DNA of 5,229 nt from Microcaldota archaeon (GCA_028867845.1 JAGWFU010000041.1:1-5229), one strand, 5' to 3'. Counted from the first letter of the stretch, positions 1 through 5,068 are shown. The notes: a model not told the origin generated them from the letters alone. Made by a program: numbers and translations.

Positions 1-15
1 TAAGTCGTGGATAGT

Positions 16-24
16 TATTTATAT
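16..24 (-). promoter_or_regulatory. TATA box of a divergent gene to the left (gene outside window)
   Basis: Read on the minus strand this is ATATAAATA, a good archaeal TATA box, preceded by TTGGAAC at the BRE position. With the usual 25-27 nt spacing, transcription would start just left of base 1. The gene it would drive is therefore not visible. No coding region is apparent in bases 1-82 on either strand. Confidence 0.4.
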
Positions 25-44
25 GTTCCAAGGACAGGGCGTAG

Positions 45-55
45 TATATAAATAT
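45..55 (+). promoter_or_regulatory. TATA box of the NT5C-like HAD gene
   Basis: TATATAAATAT is a strong archaeal TATA element. Its centre, near base 50, predicts a transcript start around 75-77. That leaves only about 7 nt before the ATG at 83, or about 16 nt before the ATG at 92. It contains the same ATATAAATA core as the minus-strand box at 16-24, in the opposite orientation. Confidence 0.55.
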
Positions 56-81
56 TACATCCAACGTTTAGCTTAGTGGTA

Positions 82-88
82 GATGATC
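82..88 (+). promoter_or_regulatory. SD-like element GATGATC deciding the start at 92
   Basis: GATGATC differs by one base from GGTGATC, the 3' part of the archaeal Shine-Dalgarno consensus GGAGGTGATC. It lies 3 nt before the ATG at 92. The upstream in-frame ATG at 83 lies inside this element, so 92 is the more likely start. The same arrangement occurs before scpB. Confidence 0.45.
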
Positions 89-91
89 GAT

Positions 92-1324
92 ATGGCAGGT
101 GCAGAAGCAAAGGGGCCAAAGGACTGGGGGCACCGAATTGCTGAAGAGCAGGTTGAGGAGTTCAATAGGCGTATGGCGGAAAGAGCAGCCAAAAAGACAA
201 GGCAGAGGGTAGGCTTTGACTTCGACGGGACAATAGCCACAATACTAAATCGCCAGGTTGCCAAATTCAATGAGCAGATGAGGAGAGTGTTCGGGGAGGC
301 GGCCGAGGGCAAGGTGATGAATCCTGGAGACCTGAAGATGGAAGGGGTATGGTATGTAAATTACGGGCTTACCGCTGGAATGCTCGAAACACTTTACAAG
401 AAGGCGTTCAGGGAGCTGTTTGAATCGGAGGGTAATAAGACGGACATAGCCTTGGTAAAAAAGCCGGAGCTCTTCATCAAGGTGCTTACTGAATGGTTCC
501 CTGAGAGCGGGATAATAAGCGCTGCGCCGCACTGGTTTGAGGACCTCGTTAAAGCTTACATAAGGAAGACAATCGGAGAAACTTACGTACGCACCAACGA
601 GGAGACTGGAGAAGAGGAAAATGCCAAGATACCGATAGATGTGGAGACGGTGCAATCGAGCCAGGATAAGTTCAACGCGGACCAGACAAGGTACAACATA
701 CTTATAGACGACAATAGGACCATGACAAAGAAATTCATACTATCTTGGTATGGCCGGCCTGATGAGGACTACAAGCAGGCGGAGAAGTGGGTGCTGTTGA
801 TAGATCAACCTTACAACCAGACGCTTCAGATTCCAAAGGAGCTGCAGGAGGCAGGATTGGTCAGGAGAGTGAAGGATATTAACGAGGCGCTTGAGACGAT
901 GCACATACTGCATGAGCTCAGGAGTGCAGAGGTACAGAGCGAATTGGATAGGTTGATCCATGAGGAATTGGAGAGGCTCAACAGCGCTCAAAGCAGTGGT
1001 GCACGAAGGATAACAGAGCAGGATCTGGAGACAGGCACTATTGGTGTCCTGATCCAGGAGGCATACAAAAATGCGAAGCACGGGGAAAACGGCACGGTGA
1101 AGGAGTTGGGCGAACATAAGGCCGTGGGCTTTGCTGATGGTATAACGGTGGGTACGCTCATAGCAGCTGCACATAAGGAAGCGGAGTCGCTAAGAAAGGC
1201 TGAGGAGAAGTTGGAGAAGGAGAGCAATAGGAAGCCGCTCGCGAGGCAAGCGATACCTGACAAGTCAACAGTACCCGCACCTCAGCAGCCGCAGCCTAAG
1301 AAGATAAACAAACAGGCCATATAG
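92..1324 (+). CDS. NT5C-like HAD hydrolase (5'-deoxyribonucleotidase family) with long C-terminal extension
   Basis: This gene encodes 410 residues from ATG 92; an in-frame ATG at 83 would add three. HAD motifs are visible in order: FDFDGT with nucleophile D43 and acid/base D45, motif II serine S143 in IISAAP, a probable motif III lysine K193 (SSQDKFN), and motif IV LIDDN (D206, D207). LLIDQPYNQ (235-243) resembles the segment after motif IV in NT5C-type 5'(3')-deoxyribonucleotidases, as does the cap region after motif I (FNEQMRRVFGE, then a GVWYVNYGL stretch). The likely reaction is removal of phosphate from (deoxy)nucleoside monophosphates in the cytosol, but the substrate is inferred. Residues from about 272 onward are unusual: a charged probable coiled coil (about 274-299), a second helical segment, a Lys/Glu-rich helix (about 360-380) and a Pro/Gln/Lys-rich tail. 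I recognise no domain there. There are no membrane segments. The gene stands alone, converging on rpl11. The HAD fold is near certain; the nucleotidase subfamily is fairly likely. Confidence 0.8.
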   Translation: MAGAEAKGPKDWGHRIAEEQVEEFNRRMAERAAKKTRQRVGFDFDGTIATILNRQVAKFNEQMRRVFGEAAEGKVMNPGDLKMEGVWYVNYGLTAGMLETLYKKAFRELFESEGNKTDIALVKKPELFIKVLTEWFPESGIISAAPHWFEDLVKAYIRKTIGETYVRTNEETGEEENAKIPIDVETVQSSQDKFNADQTRYNILIDDNRTMTKKFILSWYGRPDEDYKQAEKWVLLIDQPYNQTLQIPKELQEAGLVRRVKDINEALETMHILHELRSAEVQSELDRLIHEELERLNSAQSSGARRITEQDLETGTIGVLIQEAYKNAKHGENGTVKELGEHKAVGFADGITVGTLIAAAHKEAESLRKAEEKLEKESNRKPLARQAIPDKSTVPAPQQPQPKKINKQAI

Positions 1325-1328
1325 CACA

Positions 1329-1339
1329 GGTTTCTTCTT
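1329..1339 (+). terminator. possible T-rich terminator of the HAD gene
   Basis: The tract GGTTTCTTCTT begins a few bases after the TAG stop. Archaeal RNA polymerase commonly terminates at T-rich stretches, so this is a plausible stop for the plus-strand transcript. It is short and interrupted. A weak GGCG/CGCC hairpin at 1351-1362 in the same 42-nt convergent gap could act on either transcript. Confidence 0.25.
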
Positions 1340-1366
1340 GCTAGGATTGCGGCGGCTGCGCCAAGC

Positions 1367-1834
1367 TTAGACCTTAATCTCTCCCTTGTTTATCTTGGCG
1401 ATTACGACTCTCGGGTCCTCGCCCTCGACCTTTACTCCCATGCTCTTGCATGTGCCGATTATCTGCTTCACCCTGGCCGCCATAGTGTTGCCGAACATCT
1501 TGGCCTCCTTCGCCTGGGCTATCTTCTTAAGCTGCTCAATGGTTATGTTGCCCACGTTCTCTTCCTTGGTCTTGGCCCCTGACTGTATGCCAAGCTCCTT
1601 GAGTATCAGAGCGCTTGTAGGTGGCGCTCCAACTTCTATCTTGTAGCTCTTTGTCGCAGGGTCCACTATGACCTTAACCGGTATCTTTATCCCGGCGAAC
1701 TGCTTGGTCTTGTCGTTTATCTCAGCGACTATGCCGTTTATGTTCACGCCCAGAGGCCCAAGCGCAGGGCCCAGAGGAGGTCCTCCAGATGCCTTTCCCC
1801 CCTCAATCAGTCCCGCTATTACTATGTCTGCCAT
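1367..1834 (-). CDS. rpl11: 50S ribosomal protein L11 (uL11)
   Basis: The 155-residue product matches the usual archaeal L11 length. It binds the GTPase-associated region of 23S rRNA and forms the base of the ribosomal stalk. The N-terminal domain carries the diagnostic proline/glycine motif around residues 18-31 (GGPPLGPALGPLGVN). The C-terminal RNA-binding domain (about 73-145) includes a TIEQLKKIAQAK segment and the archaeal signature IIGTCKSMGVKVEG (125-138). The ATG at 1834 is preceded by GGAG (1843-1840) with 5 nt spacing. The gene starts 10 nt after the spt5 stop and is very likely co-transcribed with it. In many archaea L1, L10 and the stalk protein follow L11; here the next gene is a convergent hydrolase, so that cluster is broken. 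Confidence 0.97.
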   Translation of the reverse strand: MADIVIAGLIEGGKASGGPPLGPALGPLGVNINGIVAEINDKTKQFAGIKIPVKVIVDPATKSYKIEVGAPPTSALILKELGIQSGAKTKEENVGNITIEQLKKIAQAKEAKMFGNTMAARVKQIIGTCKSMGVKVEGEDPRVVIAKINKGEIKV

Positions 1835-1836
1835 AT

Positions 1837-1843
1837 GATCTCC
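1837..1843 (-). promoter_or_regulatory. ribosome-binding site of rpl11
   Basis: On the minus strand GGAGATC precedes the L11 ATG by 2 nt (GGAG by 5 nt). It matches the archaeal SD except for a short internal deletion. It lies in the gap after the spt5 TAA, supporting coupled translation of the two genes. Confidence 0.6.
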
Positions 1844-1844
1844 A

Positions 1845-2288
1845 TTATCCCTTGTCTGCCTTTTGTATAACCTTTGCAGTGTTCATCTTTGTCGTGATAG
1901 GTATTGGCACCACTACATCCATAAGCTCGACGGTTATGTCGTCCTTGAGGTCGTCCACCTTGAGCACCTTCGCCTTGTAGCCCTTGAACGGCCCGCTCGT
2001 GAACTCTATTGTGTCGCCCCTCTCTATGCCTACGGCGTGGCTCCTTACCTCTATGAGCTTGTTTACCTCCTCCTCTTCCAGCGGCTTGGGCAGTATTCCC
2101 CTTATGTTGCGCCCCTTTGTTATGTACTGCCTGACAGCGACCTCGTCCTCCGCCTCGACGATTATGTAGCCCCTCATCCCCTCCACTACGATTATGGAGT
2201 AGATCGGGATCTCCGGGCTCATCTTGTTCTGCAGCATGTTGGCCGCGATCCTCTCCTGGCCAGAAGTTACCTTGACAACGAAATACAC
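1845..2288 (-). CDS. spt5: transcription elongation factor Spt5 (archaeal NusG homologue)
   Basis: The product is 147 residues from a GTG start at 2288. Spt5 pairs with Spt4, binds the RNA polymerase clamp across the DNA channel and raises processivity. The NGN domain (about 1-81) opens with YFVVKVTSGQE and contains SIIVVEGMRGYIIVEAE, the family's polymerase-contacting core. The KOW domain (about 89-137) has GDTIEFTSGPFKGYKAKV and ends VPIPIT, both typical of archaeal Spt5. An alternative in-frame GTG at 2297 adds three residues, but it has only pyrimidine-rich sequence upstream. GTGATT at 2297-2292 is itself a good SD for 2288, and homologues usually begin close to the YFVVKV strand. rpl11 follows after 10 nt. 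No secE precedes it; a divergent methyltransferase lies upstream instead. Confidence 0.95.
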   Translation of the reverse strand: MYFVVKVTSGQERIAANMLQNKMSPEIPIYSIIVVEGMRGYIIVEAEDEVAVRQYITKGRNIRGILPKPLEEEEVNKLIEVRSHAVGIERGDTIEFTSGPFKGYKAKVLKVDDLKDDITVELMDVVVPIPITTKMNTAKVIQKADKG

Positions 2289-2291
2289 GAT

Positions 2292-2297
2292 AATCAC
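2292..2297 (-). promoter_or_regulatory. SD-like element deciding the spt5 start
   Basis: GTGATT on the minus strand matches the GTGAT end of the archaeal SD and sits 3 nt before the GTG at 2288. It overlaps the alternative GTG at 2297, which argues against that upstream start. Confidence 0.4.
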
Positions 2298-2310
2298 TTT
2301 GAAGGAAAGA

Positions 2311-2328
2311 GGGGATAGCCCCAGCTAT
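2311..2328. repeat. two mutually exclusive short hairpins in the spt5 leader
   Basis: GGGG-ATAG-CCCC (2311-2322) can form a 4-bp GC stem. The overlapping ATAGC-CCCA-GCTAT (2315-2328) can form a 5-bp stem, and the two cannot form together. If spt5 transcription starts near 2320, only part of this lies in the mRNA. It may instead be DNA-level dyad symmetry. No known element is recognised. Confidence 0.3.
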
Positions 2329-2340
2329 GTCCTATTTCCA

Positions 2341-2352
2341 CTAAGTATTAAG
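2341..2352. promoter_or_regulatory. AT-rich core, possible shared divergent promoter of spt5 and trm5-like gene
   Basis: CTAAGTATTAAG is the only AT-rich TATA-like stretch in the spacer and is partly palindromic. For the plus strand its centre is about 31 nt before the ATG at 2378, giving a near-leaderless mRNA. That agrees with the absence of an SD before that start. For the minus strand it predicts a start near 2320 and a leader of about 30 nt, room for the spt5 SD. The match to consensus is weak. Confidence 0.35.
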
Positions 2353-2359
2353 TAGGGAA

Positions 2360-2373
2360 AGGCTAAAAAGCCT
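2360..2373. repeat. perfect inverted repeat AGGCT-AAAA-AGCCT before the trm5-like start
   Basis: Two 5-bp arms flank a 4-nt spacer, ending 4 nt before the ATG. The location over the predicted transcript start fits a small operator or chance symmetry. The hairpin is too short to be a convincing terminator. Confidence 0.3.
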
Positions 2374-2377
2374 ATCT

Positions 2378-3148
2378 ATGGCAAGGGGATACGACCTGCT
2401 CGGCAACATAGCCATAATAGAGGAGGAGAGCAGGGCTGATGAGAGGAAGAAGGCCAAGGAGCTGCTCAGCACGCACAAGCAGATAAGCACTGTACTGGCG
2501 AAGGCTGGAGCAGTGACAGGCATCTACAGGATACGCAAGGTCAGGTACGTTGCAGGCAAGAAGAACTACATAGCGGACTACAGGGAGAACAACTGCCTCT
2601 TCCGCTTCGACGTCAGGAAGACCTTCTTCTCCAACAGGCTCTCGTTCGAGAGGACGAGGATACTCGGGCTTGTGAAGCCAGAGGAAGACGTGATGGTGAT
2701 GTTCGCCGGAGTGGGGCCGTTCGCAATAGAGATAGCAAAATCTCAGAGAAAGTCCACTGTGCGTTGCATTGAGCTGAACAGGGACGCCTACAACTACCTG
2801 CTAGAGAACGTAAGATTGAACAAGGTCAAGAACGTCACAGCACAGTGCGGAGACGTGAAAAAACTTTCGAAGAAGAACGAGGGCTTCGCGGACAGGGTGG
2901 TGATGCCCATGCCCAAGACAAGCCTCTCCTTCCTTGACGATGCGCTCCGTGTGTCAAAGAGGAAGTCTGTAATCCATCTGTACACCTTCGGGCCAGCAGA
3001 ATCAGTGGTCAAAAACACAAAGAAGGCGATAAGGGAGCACGCAAAGAAGAATAGGTACTCCGTTAAATTCCTCAGCGACAGGGTGGTGAGGCCCTACTCA
3101 GCAATGGAGACAGAGATTGTGCTGGACTTCACCGTAATCAAGAAATGA
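2378..3148 (+). CDS. Trm5-like tRNA (guanine37-N1) methyltransferase lacking the D1 domain
   Basis: The 256-residue product resembles archaeal Trm5 / Met-10+ enzymes, which transfer methyl from S-adenosylmethionine to N1 of G37 in tRNA or to a wyosine-pathway intermediate. It starts with the D2 signature YDLLGNIAII. YRENNCLFRFDVRKTFFSNRL and the ERTRI stretch follow (about 68-95), then SAM motif I MFAGVGPF (108-115), IELNRDAYNYLLENVRLN (131-148), GDV (158-160), RVVMPMPK (173-180) and a C-terminal strand EIVLDF. By alignment from memory with M. jannaschii Trm5, R51 and E91 match catalytic R145 and E185, and P179 matches P267. The Asn of the usual NLP is P177, the Tyr matching Y177 is F83, and motif I lacks the common Asp before MFAG. 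An in-frame stop at 2342-2344 rules out an upstream D1 domain, so the protein is about 80 residues shorter than full-length Trm5. No SD is present; the mRNA is probably leaderless. The family is sure; the exact modified base is not. Confidence 0.85.
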   Translation: MARGYDLLGNIAIIEEESRADERKKAKELLSTHKQISTVLAKAGAVTGIYRIRKVRYVAGKKNYIADYRENNCLFRFDVRKTFFSNRLSFERTRILGLVKPEEDVMVMFAGVGPFAIEIAKSQRKSTVRCIELNRDAYNYLLENVRLNKVKNVTAQCGDVKKLSKKNEGFADRVVMPMPKTSLSFLDDALRVSKRKSVIHLYTFGPAESVVKNTKKAIREHAKKNRYSVKFLSDRVVRPYSAMETEIVLDFTVIKK

Positions 3149-3164
3149 CGAGGGCGAACAATAG

Positions 3165-3173
3165 GCATAAATA
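3165..3173 (+). promoter_or_regulatory. TATA-like box of the scpAB operon
   Basis: GCATAAATA, centred about 47 nt before the scpA ATG, predicts a start near 3195 and a leader of about 20 nt. That leader would hold the AGGT SD. A second candidate, GAATAAAAT (3185-3193), would give a nearly leaderless transcript. Read-through from the upstream methyltransferase gene is also possible, since no clear terminator is seen in the 67-nt gap. Confidence 0.35.
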
Positions 3174-3206
3174 GCTTGTCAGGGGAATAAAATCAGGCAC
3201 CAGAAC

Positions 3207-3213
3207 AGGTAGG
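3207..3213 (+). promoter_or_regulatory. ribosome-binding site of scpA
   Basis: AGGTAGG matches the AGGT part of the archaeal SD, with AGGT ending 5 nt before the ATG at 3216. Confidence 0.4.
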
Positions 3214-3215
3214 TT

Positions 3216-3944
3216 ATGTTGGATAGCGTAGCTAGCGTCACGACGTACAAGGAGCTTGACCTTCAGGACCTGGTCAAGAACGCCACATGGAGAGAGCTTC
3301 TGATGGACCTGATAGACACCCACCAGATAGACCCTTGGGACATAGACATAGTCAAGATAGTGGACAGCTATGTCGCTGTGGTCAAGAAGATGAGGATAAT
3401 GGACCTCCACGTGCCGGCCAACATCATACTCGCGGCATCTATTCTACTGAGATTCAAGAGCGACAGCATAACGATATTCGACCCGGTCGAGGCAGTGGAG
3501 GAAGAGGTGCCGCTGGAGCACCAGCCAAGGATTCTCCCTGAGGTCCCTGCGCTGATGCCGAGGGCAAGGCTGCAGCCAGGCAGGAAGATAACGCTAAACG
3601 AGCTCATGGACGCGCTCAACCAGGCGATAAAGCTCAATGAGAGGAGGGAGAACGTGCTGAGGGAGAAGTTCACCCCTGTCGAGCTCTTAGTGAACAAGGA
3701 CGACATAGACGAGAAGTCCACGATCGTGTTCCAGATAATAGGCAAGTTCACCGATACTGAGGGGCTCGCTAACTTCACAGACGTAGCCAAGAACTTCGGG
3801 ACCATGGACAAGGTGCTGCTCGACCTCTTCGTGCCGATGCTGTTCCTTGCGCACAAGGGCCAGCTGACGATGATACAGGAGCAGTTCTTCGGAGAGATAA
3901 TAATAAGGGTAAACGATGATCCAAATGGCAGAGACGCGGGCTAA
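3216..3944 (+). CDS. scpA: segregation and condensation protein A (kleisin ScpA)
   Basis: The 242-residue product is the kleisin that bridges SMC heads and binds ScpB in the chromosome-condensing SMC-ScpAB complex. The N-terminal kleisin signature is clear: TWRELLMDLIDTHQIDPWDIDI (24-45), a helix with VDSYVAVVKKM, and DLHVPANIILAASILLRFKS (63-82). An acidic and proline-rich linker (about 85-125) follows, as expected between the SMC-neck-binding N-terminus and the rest. The C-terminal winged helix (about 160-233) ends in LAHKGQLTMIQEQFFGEIIIR, typical of the SMC-cap-binding domain. Total length is normal for archaeal ScpA. The ATG at 3216 has an AGGT SD. The 3' end overlaps scpB, so the two are translationally linked. 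No smc gene is in the window. Confidence 0.93.
   Translation: MLDSVASVTTYKELDLQDLVKNATWRELLMDLIDTHQIDPWDIDIVKIVDSYVAVVKKMRIMDLHVPANIILAASILLRFKSDSITIFDPVEAVEEEVPLEHQPRILPEVPALMPRARLQPGRKITLNELMDALNQAIKLNERRENVLREKFTPVELLVNKDDIDEKSTIVFQIIGKFTDTEGLANFTDVAKNFGTMDKVLLDLFVPMLFLAHKGQLTMIQEQFFGEIIIRVNDDPNGRDAG
3915..3921 (+). promoter_or_regulatory. SD-like GATGATC inside scpA deciding the scpB start
   Basis: GATGATC sits 3 nt before the ATG at 3925, exactly as before the HAD gene at 82-88. The ATG at 3916 lies within it; AGGGT at 3907-3910 region could serve that start instead. The site lies in the last codons of scpA, consistent with reinitiation. Confidence 0.4.
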
Positions 3945-4398
3945 GAATCCTGAGCACAAGAGGATAGCCGAGGCCGCGCTCTTCGTCTCCGGCAGGGCTC
4001 TTGACGTCAACGACCTGGCGAGGGCTATGGGCGTAATGTCCATAGGCTACGTGAGGGAGCTGATGGAGGAACTCATAACCGACTACAACAGCAGCACCAG
4101 CGCGTTCATGGTGGAGAAGCTGGGGGACAGGTACACCCTGGGCATAAAGCAGCAGTACGTGGAGAAGGTGAGCTCGCTGGCGGGGGCGCCGGACATATCA
4201 AAGGGTGCGCTGAGGATACTCGCTTACATAAGCAAGAACGAGCCGGTCATGCAGAGCAGCATAGTGAAGGCGTTCGGCTCCACGACCTACGAGTACATGA
4301 AGGAGCTGATGGAGAAGGACTTCATAAAGAGGAGTCCGGTGGGCAGGACGAAGAAGATAGAGACGACGCCCACGTTCAGGGAGTACTTCAACATCTGA
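3925..4398 (+). CDS. scpB: segregation and condensation protein B (ScpB)
   Basis: The product is 157 residues from ATG 3925; an in-frame ATG at 3916 adds three. ScpB dimerises and binds the central linker of ScpA, stimulating the SMC ATPase complex. Two winged-helix domains are visible. The first (about 9-79) has HKRIAEAALFVSGRALDVNDLARAMG and ends in DRYTLGIKQQYVEKV. The second (about 88-155) has SKGALRILAYISKNEPVMQSSIVKAFG and ends in the family's GR..KIETTPTFREYF. The C-terminus stops directly after the second domain, as in compact archaeal ScpB. The start lies within scpA, giving a 20-nt overlap (29 nt from 3916) in another frame. Its TGA abuts the stop codon of the convergent adenosyltransferase gene with no bases between them. 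Confidence 0.93.
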   Translation: MAETRAKNPEHKRIAEAALFVSGRALDVNDLARAMGVMSIGYVRELMEELITDYNSSTSAFMVEKLGDRYTLGIKQQYVEKVSSLAGAPDISKGALRILAYISKNEPVMQSSIVKAFGSTTYEYMKELMEKDFIKRSPVGRTKKIETTPTFREYFNI

Positions 4399-4941
4399 TT
4401 AGTAAGTCGGGTTCTGCTCCTCTACGCCCTCCTTCCTGTTTATGTAGAGCGCAGCAACAAAGAGGAATGACGAGAGCCTGTTGAGGTATCTTACAGCCTC
4501 CGGGTTTACTGCTTTGTCTCCTGCTCTTATGACTGAGCGTTCCGCCCTCCTGCATATGGACCTGGCGAGATGCAGGTACGCGCCCCCTGCAGATCCTCCT
4601 GGAAGGACAAACTTTTTTAGCTCGGGAAGCGTGCTGGACAGCTCTTCGATGCCGTTCTCCAGCTCCTTGACGGATTCCGCATCGACTGATTTTGCCGGCT
4701 TTGCCGTACCGTGCGCAGCAGATGCCAACTCTGCCCCGACCGTGAACAGCTTGTTCTGCACGTTCTGCAGCATGTCGGCGAGGTGGTCGTCGGTGGAGTT
4801 GGTTATCGCGACGCCTATAGCGCTGTTCAGCTCATCAACGTCGCCTATCGCCTCGAATATCGTATCGGACTTTGGCGCCCTGCTGCCACCTATCAGGCCC
4901 GAATGTCCTGAATCCCCGCTGCCGGTGTAGAACCTGGGCAT
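4399..4941 (-). CDS. pduO: PduO-type ATP:cob(I)alamin adenosyltransferase
   Basis: The 180-residue product transfers the adenosyl group from ATP to cob(I)alamin, forming coenzyme B12 as a trimeric helical-bundle enzyme. Family motifs: an N-terminal ATP loop YTGSGDSGHSGLIGGSR (5-21) with K24, GDVDELNSAIG (33-43, D36 matching the catalytic-site Asp), VQNKLFTVGAELAS (61-74), KFVLPGG (110-116), and LARSICRRAERSV (125-137) with the conserved RRAE. YLNRLSSFLFVAALYINRKEGVEE (152-175) is the C-terminal helix, where the usual LSD reads LSS. The ATG at 4941 is chosen because homologues begin a few residues before YTG and a TATA-like box is centred about 24 nt upstream, implying a leaderless mRNA. An in-frame GTG at 4980 would add 13 unrelated residues and place the promoter inside the gene. 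No B12 synthesis genes are adjacent, so a salvage role is inferred. Confidence 0.93.
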   Translation of the reverse strand: MPRFYTGSGDSGHSGLIGGSRAPKSDTIFEAIGDVDELNSAIGVAITNSTDDHLADMLQNVQNKLFTVGAELASAAHGTAKPAKSVDAESVKELENGIEELSSTLPELKKFVLPGGSAGGAYLHLARSICRRAERSVIRAGDKAVNPEAVRYLNRLSSFLFVAALYINRKEGVEEQNPTY

Positions 4942-4956
4942 GTTACTACTTGAACA

Positions 4957-4970
4957 GTAAATATTATTAG
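4957..4970. promoter_or_regulatory. AT-rich TATA box probably shared by pduO (minus) and tRNA-Val (plus)
   Basis: GTAAATATTATTAG is TATA-like on both strands. For the minus strand, TAATAATAT (4969-4961) is centred about 24 nt before the pduO ATG. For the plus strand, AAATATTATT is about 34 nt before the first base of the tRNA, implying a leader of about 8 nt. No other AT-rich box lies in the 55-nt gap. Confidence 0.5.
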
Positions 4971-4996
4971 ATGATTGCACACAATTACTCTACAAT

Positions 4997-5068
4997 GGGC
5001 TCGTAGTCGAGTGGTAAGACGTCTCTTTCACAGAGAGAAGACCCGGAGTCCGATTCTCCGCGGGCCCA
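4997..5068 (+). tRNA. tRNA-Val (anticodon CAC)
   Basis: This 72-nt cloverleaf has no intron. The acceptor GGGCTCG (4997-5003) pairs with CGGGCCC (5061-5067), with one T-G wobble. The D arm is 5006-5020 with G18G19 and a G13/A22 mismatch. The anticodon stem TCTCT (5022-5026) pairs perfectly with AGAGA (5034-5038) around loop TTCACAG, so the anticodon CAC is at 5029-5031 and reads GUG. The variable loop is AGACC. The T stem CGGAG (5044-5048) pairs with CTCCG (5056-5060). The discriminator is A5068 and CCA is not encoded. The GGGC acceptor end and A73 are typical of archaeal tRNA-Val. The T loop reads TCCGATT, so position 55 is C rather than the nearly invariant U. An alternative Glu (TTC) reading was tested and breaks the anticodon stem. 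Confidence 0.93.

Noticed and set aside
61..135. tRNA-like D-arm string (TAGCTTAGTGGTAGA) just before the first gene
   Set aside because: No acceptor pairing, anticodon stem or T loop (GTTCRA-type) follows at the right spacing, and the region runs into a clear coding sequence.
1863..2318. Long plus-strand reading frame opposite spt5
   Set aside because: It is antisense to a well-conserved Spt5, has a biased Tyr/Leu/Val/His-rich composition and no recognisable motif.
3368..4043. Minus-strand reading frames opposite scpA and the scpA-scpB junction
   Set aside because: They are antisense to conserved ScpA/ScpB domains, have low-complexity Ser/Leu-rich composition, and no start signals.
4481..4930. 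Plus-strand 149-residue frame opposite pduO
   Set aside because: Shadow of a strongly conserved gene; Ser/Ala/Pro-rich with no domain or ribosome-binding site.
4942..4980. N-terminal 13-residue extension of the adenosyltransferase from GTG 4980
   Set aside because: The stretch is unlike homologues and contains the TATA-like box; ATG 4941 fits family length and a leaderless promoter.
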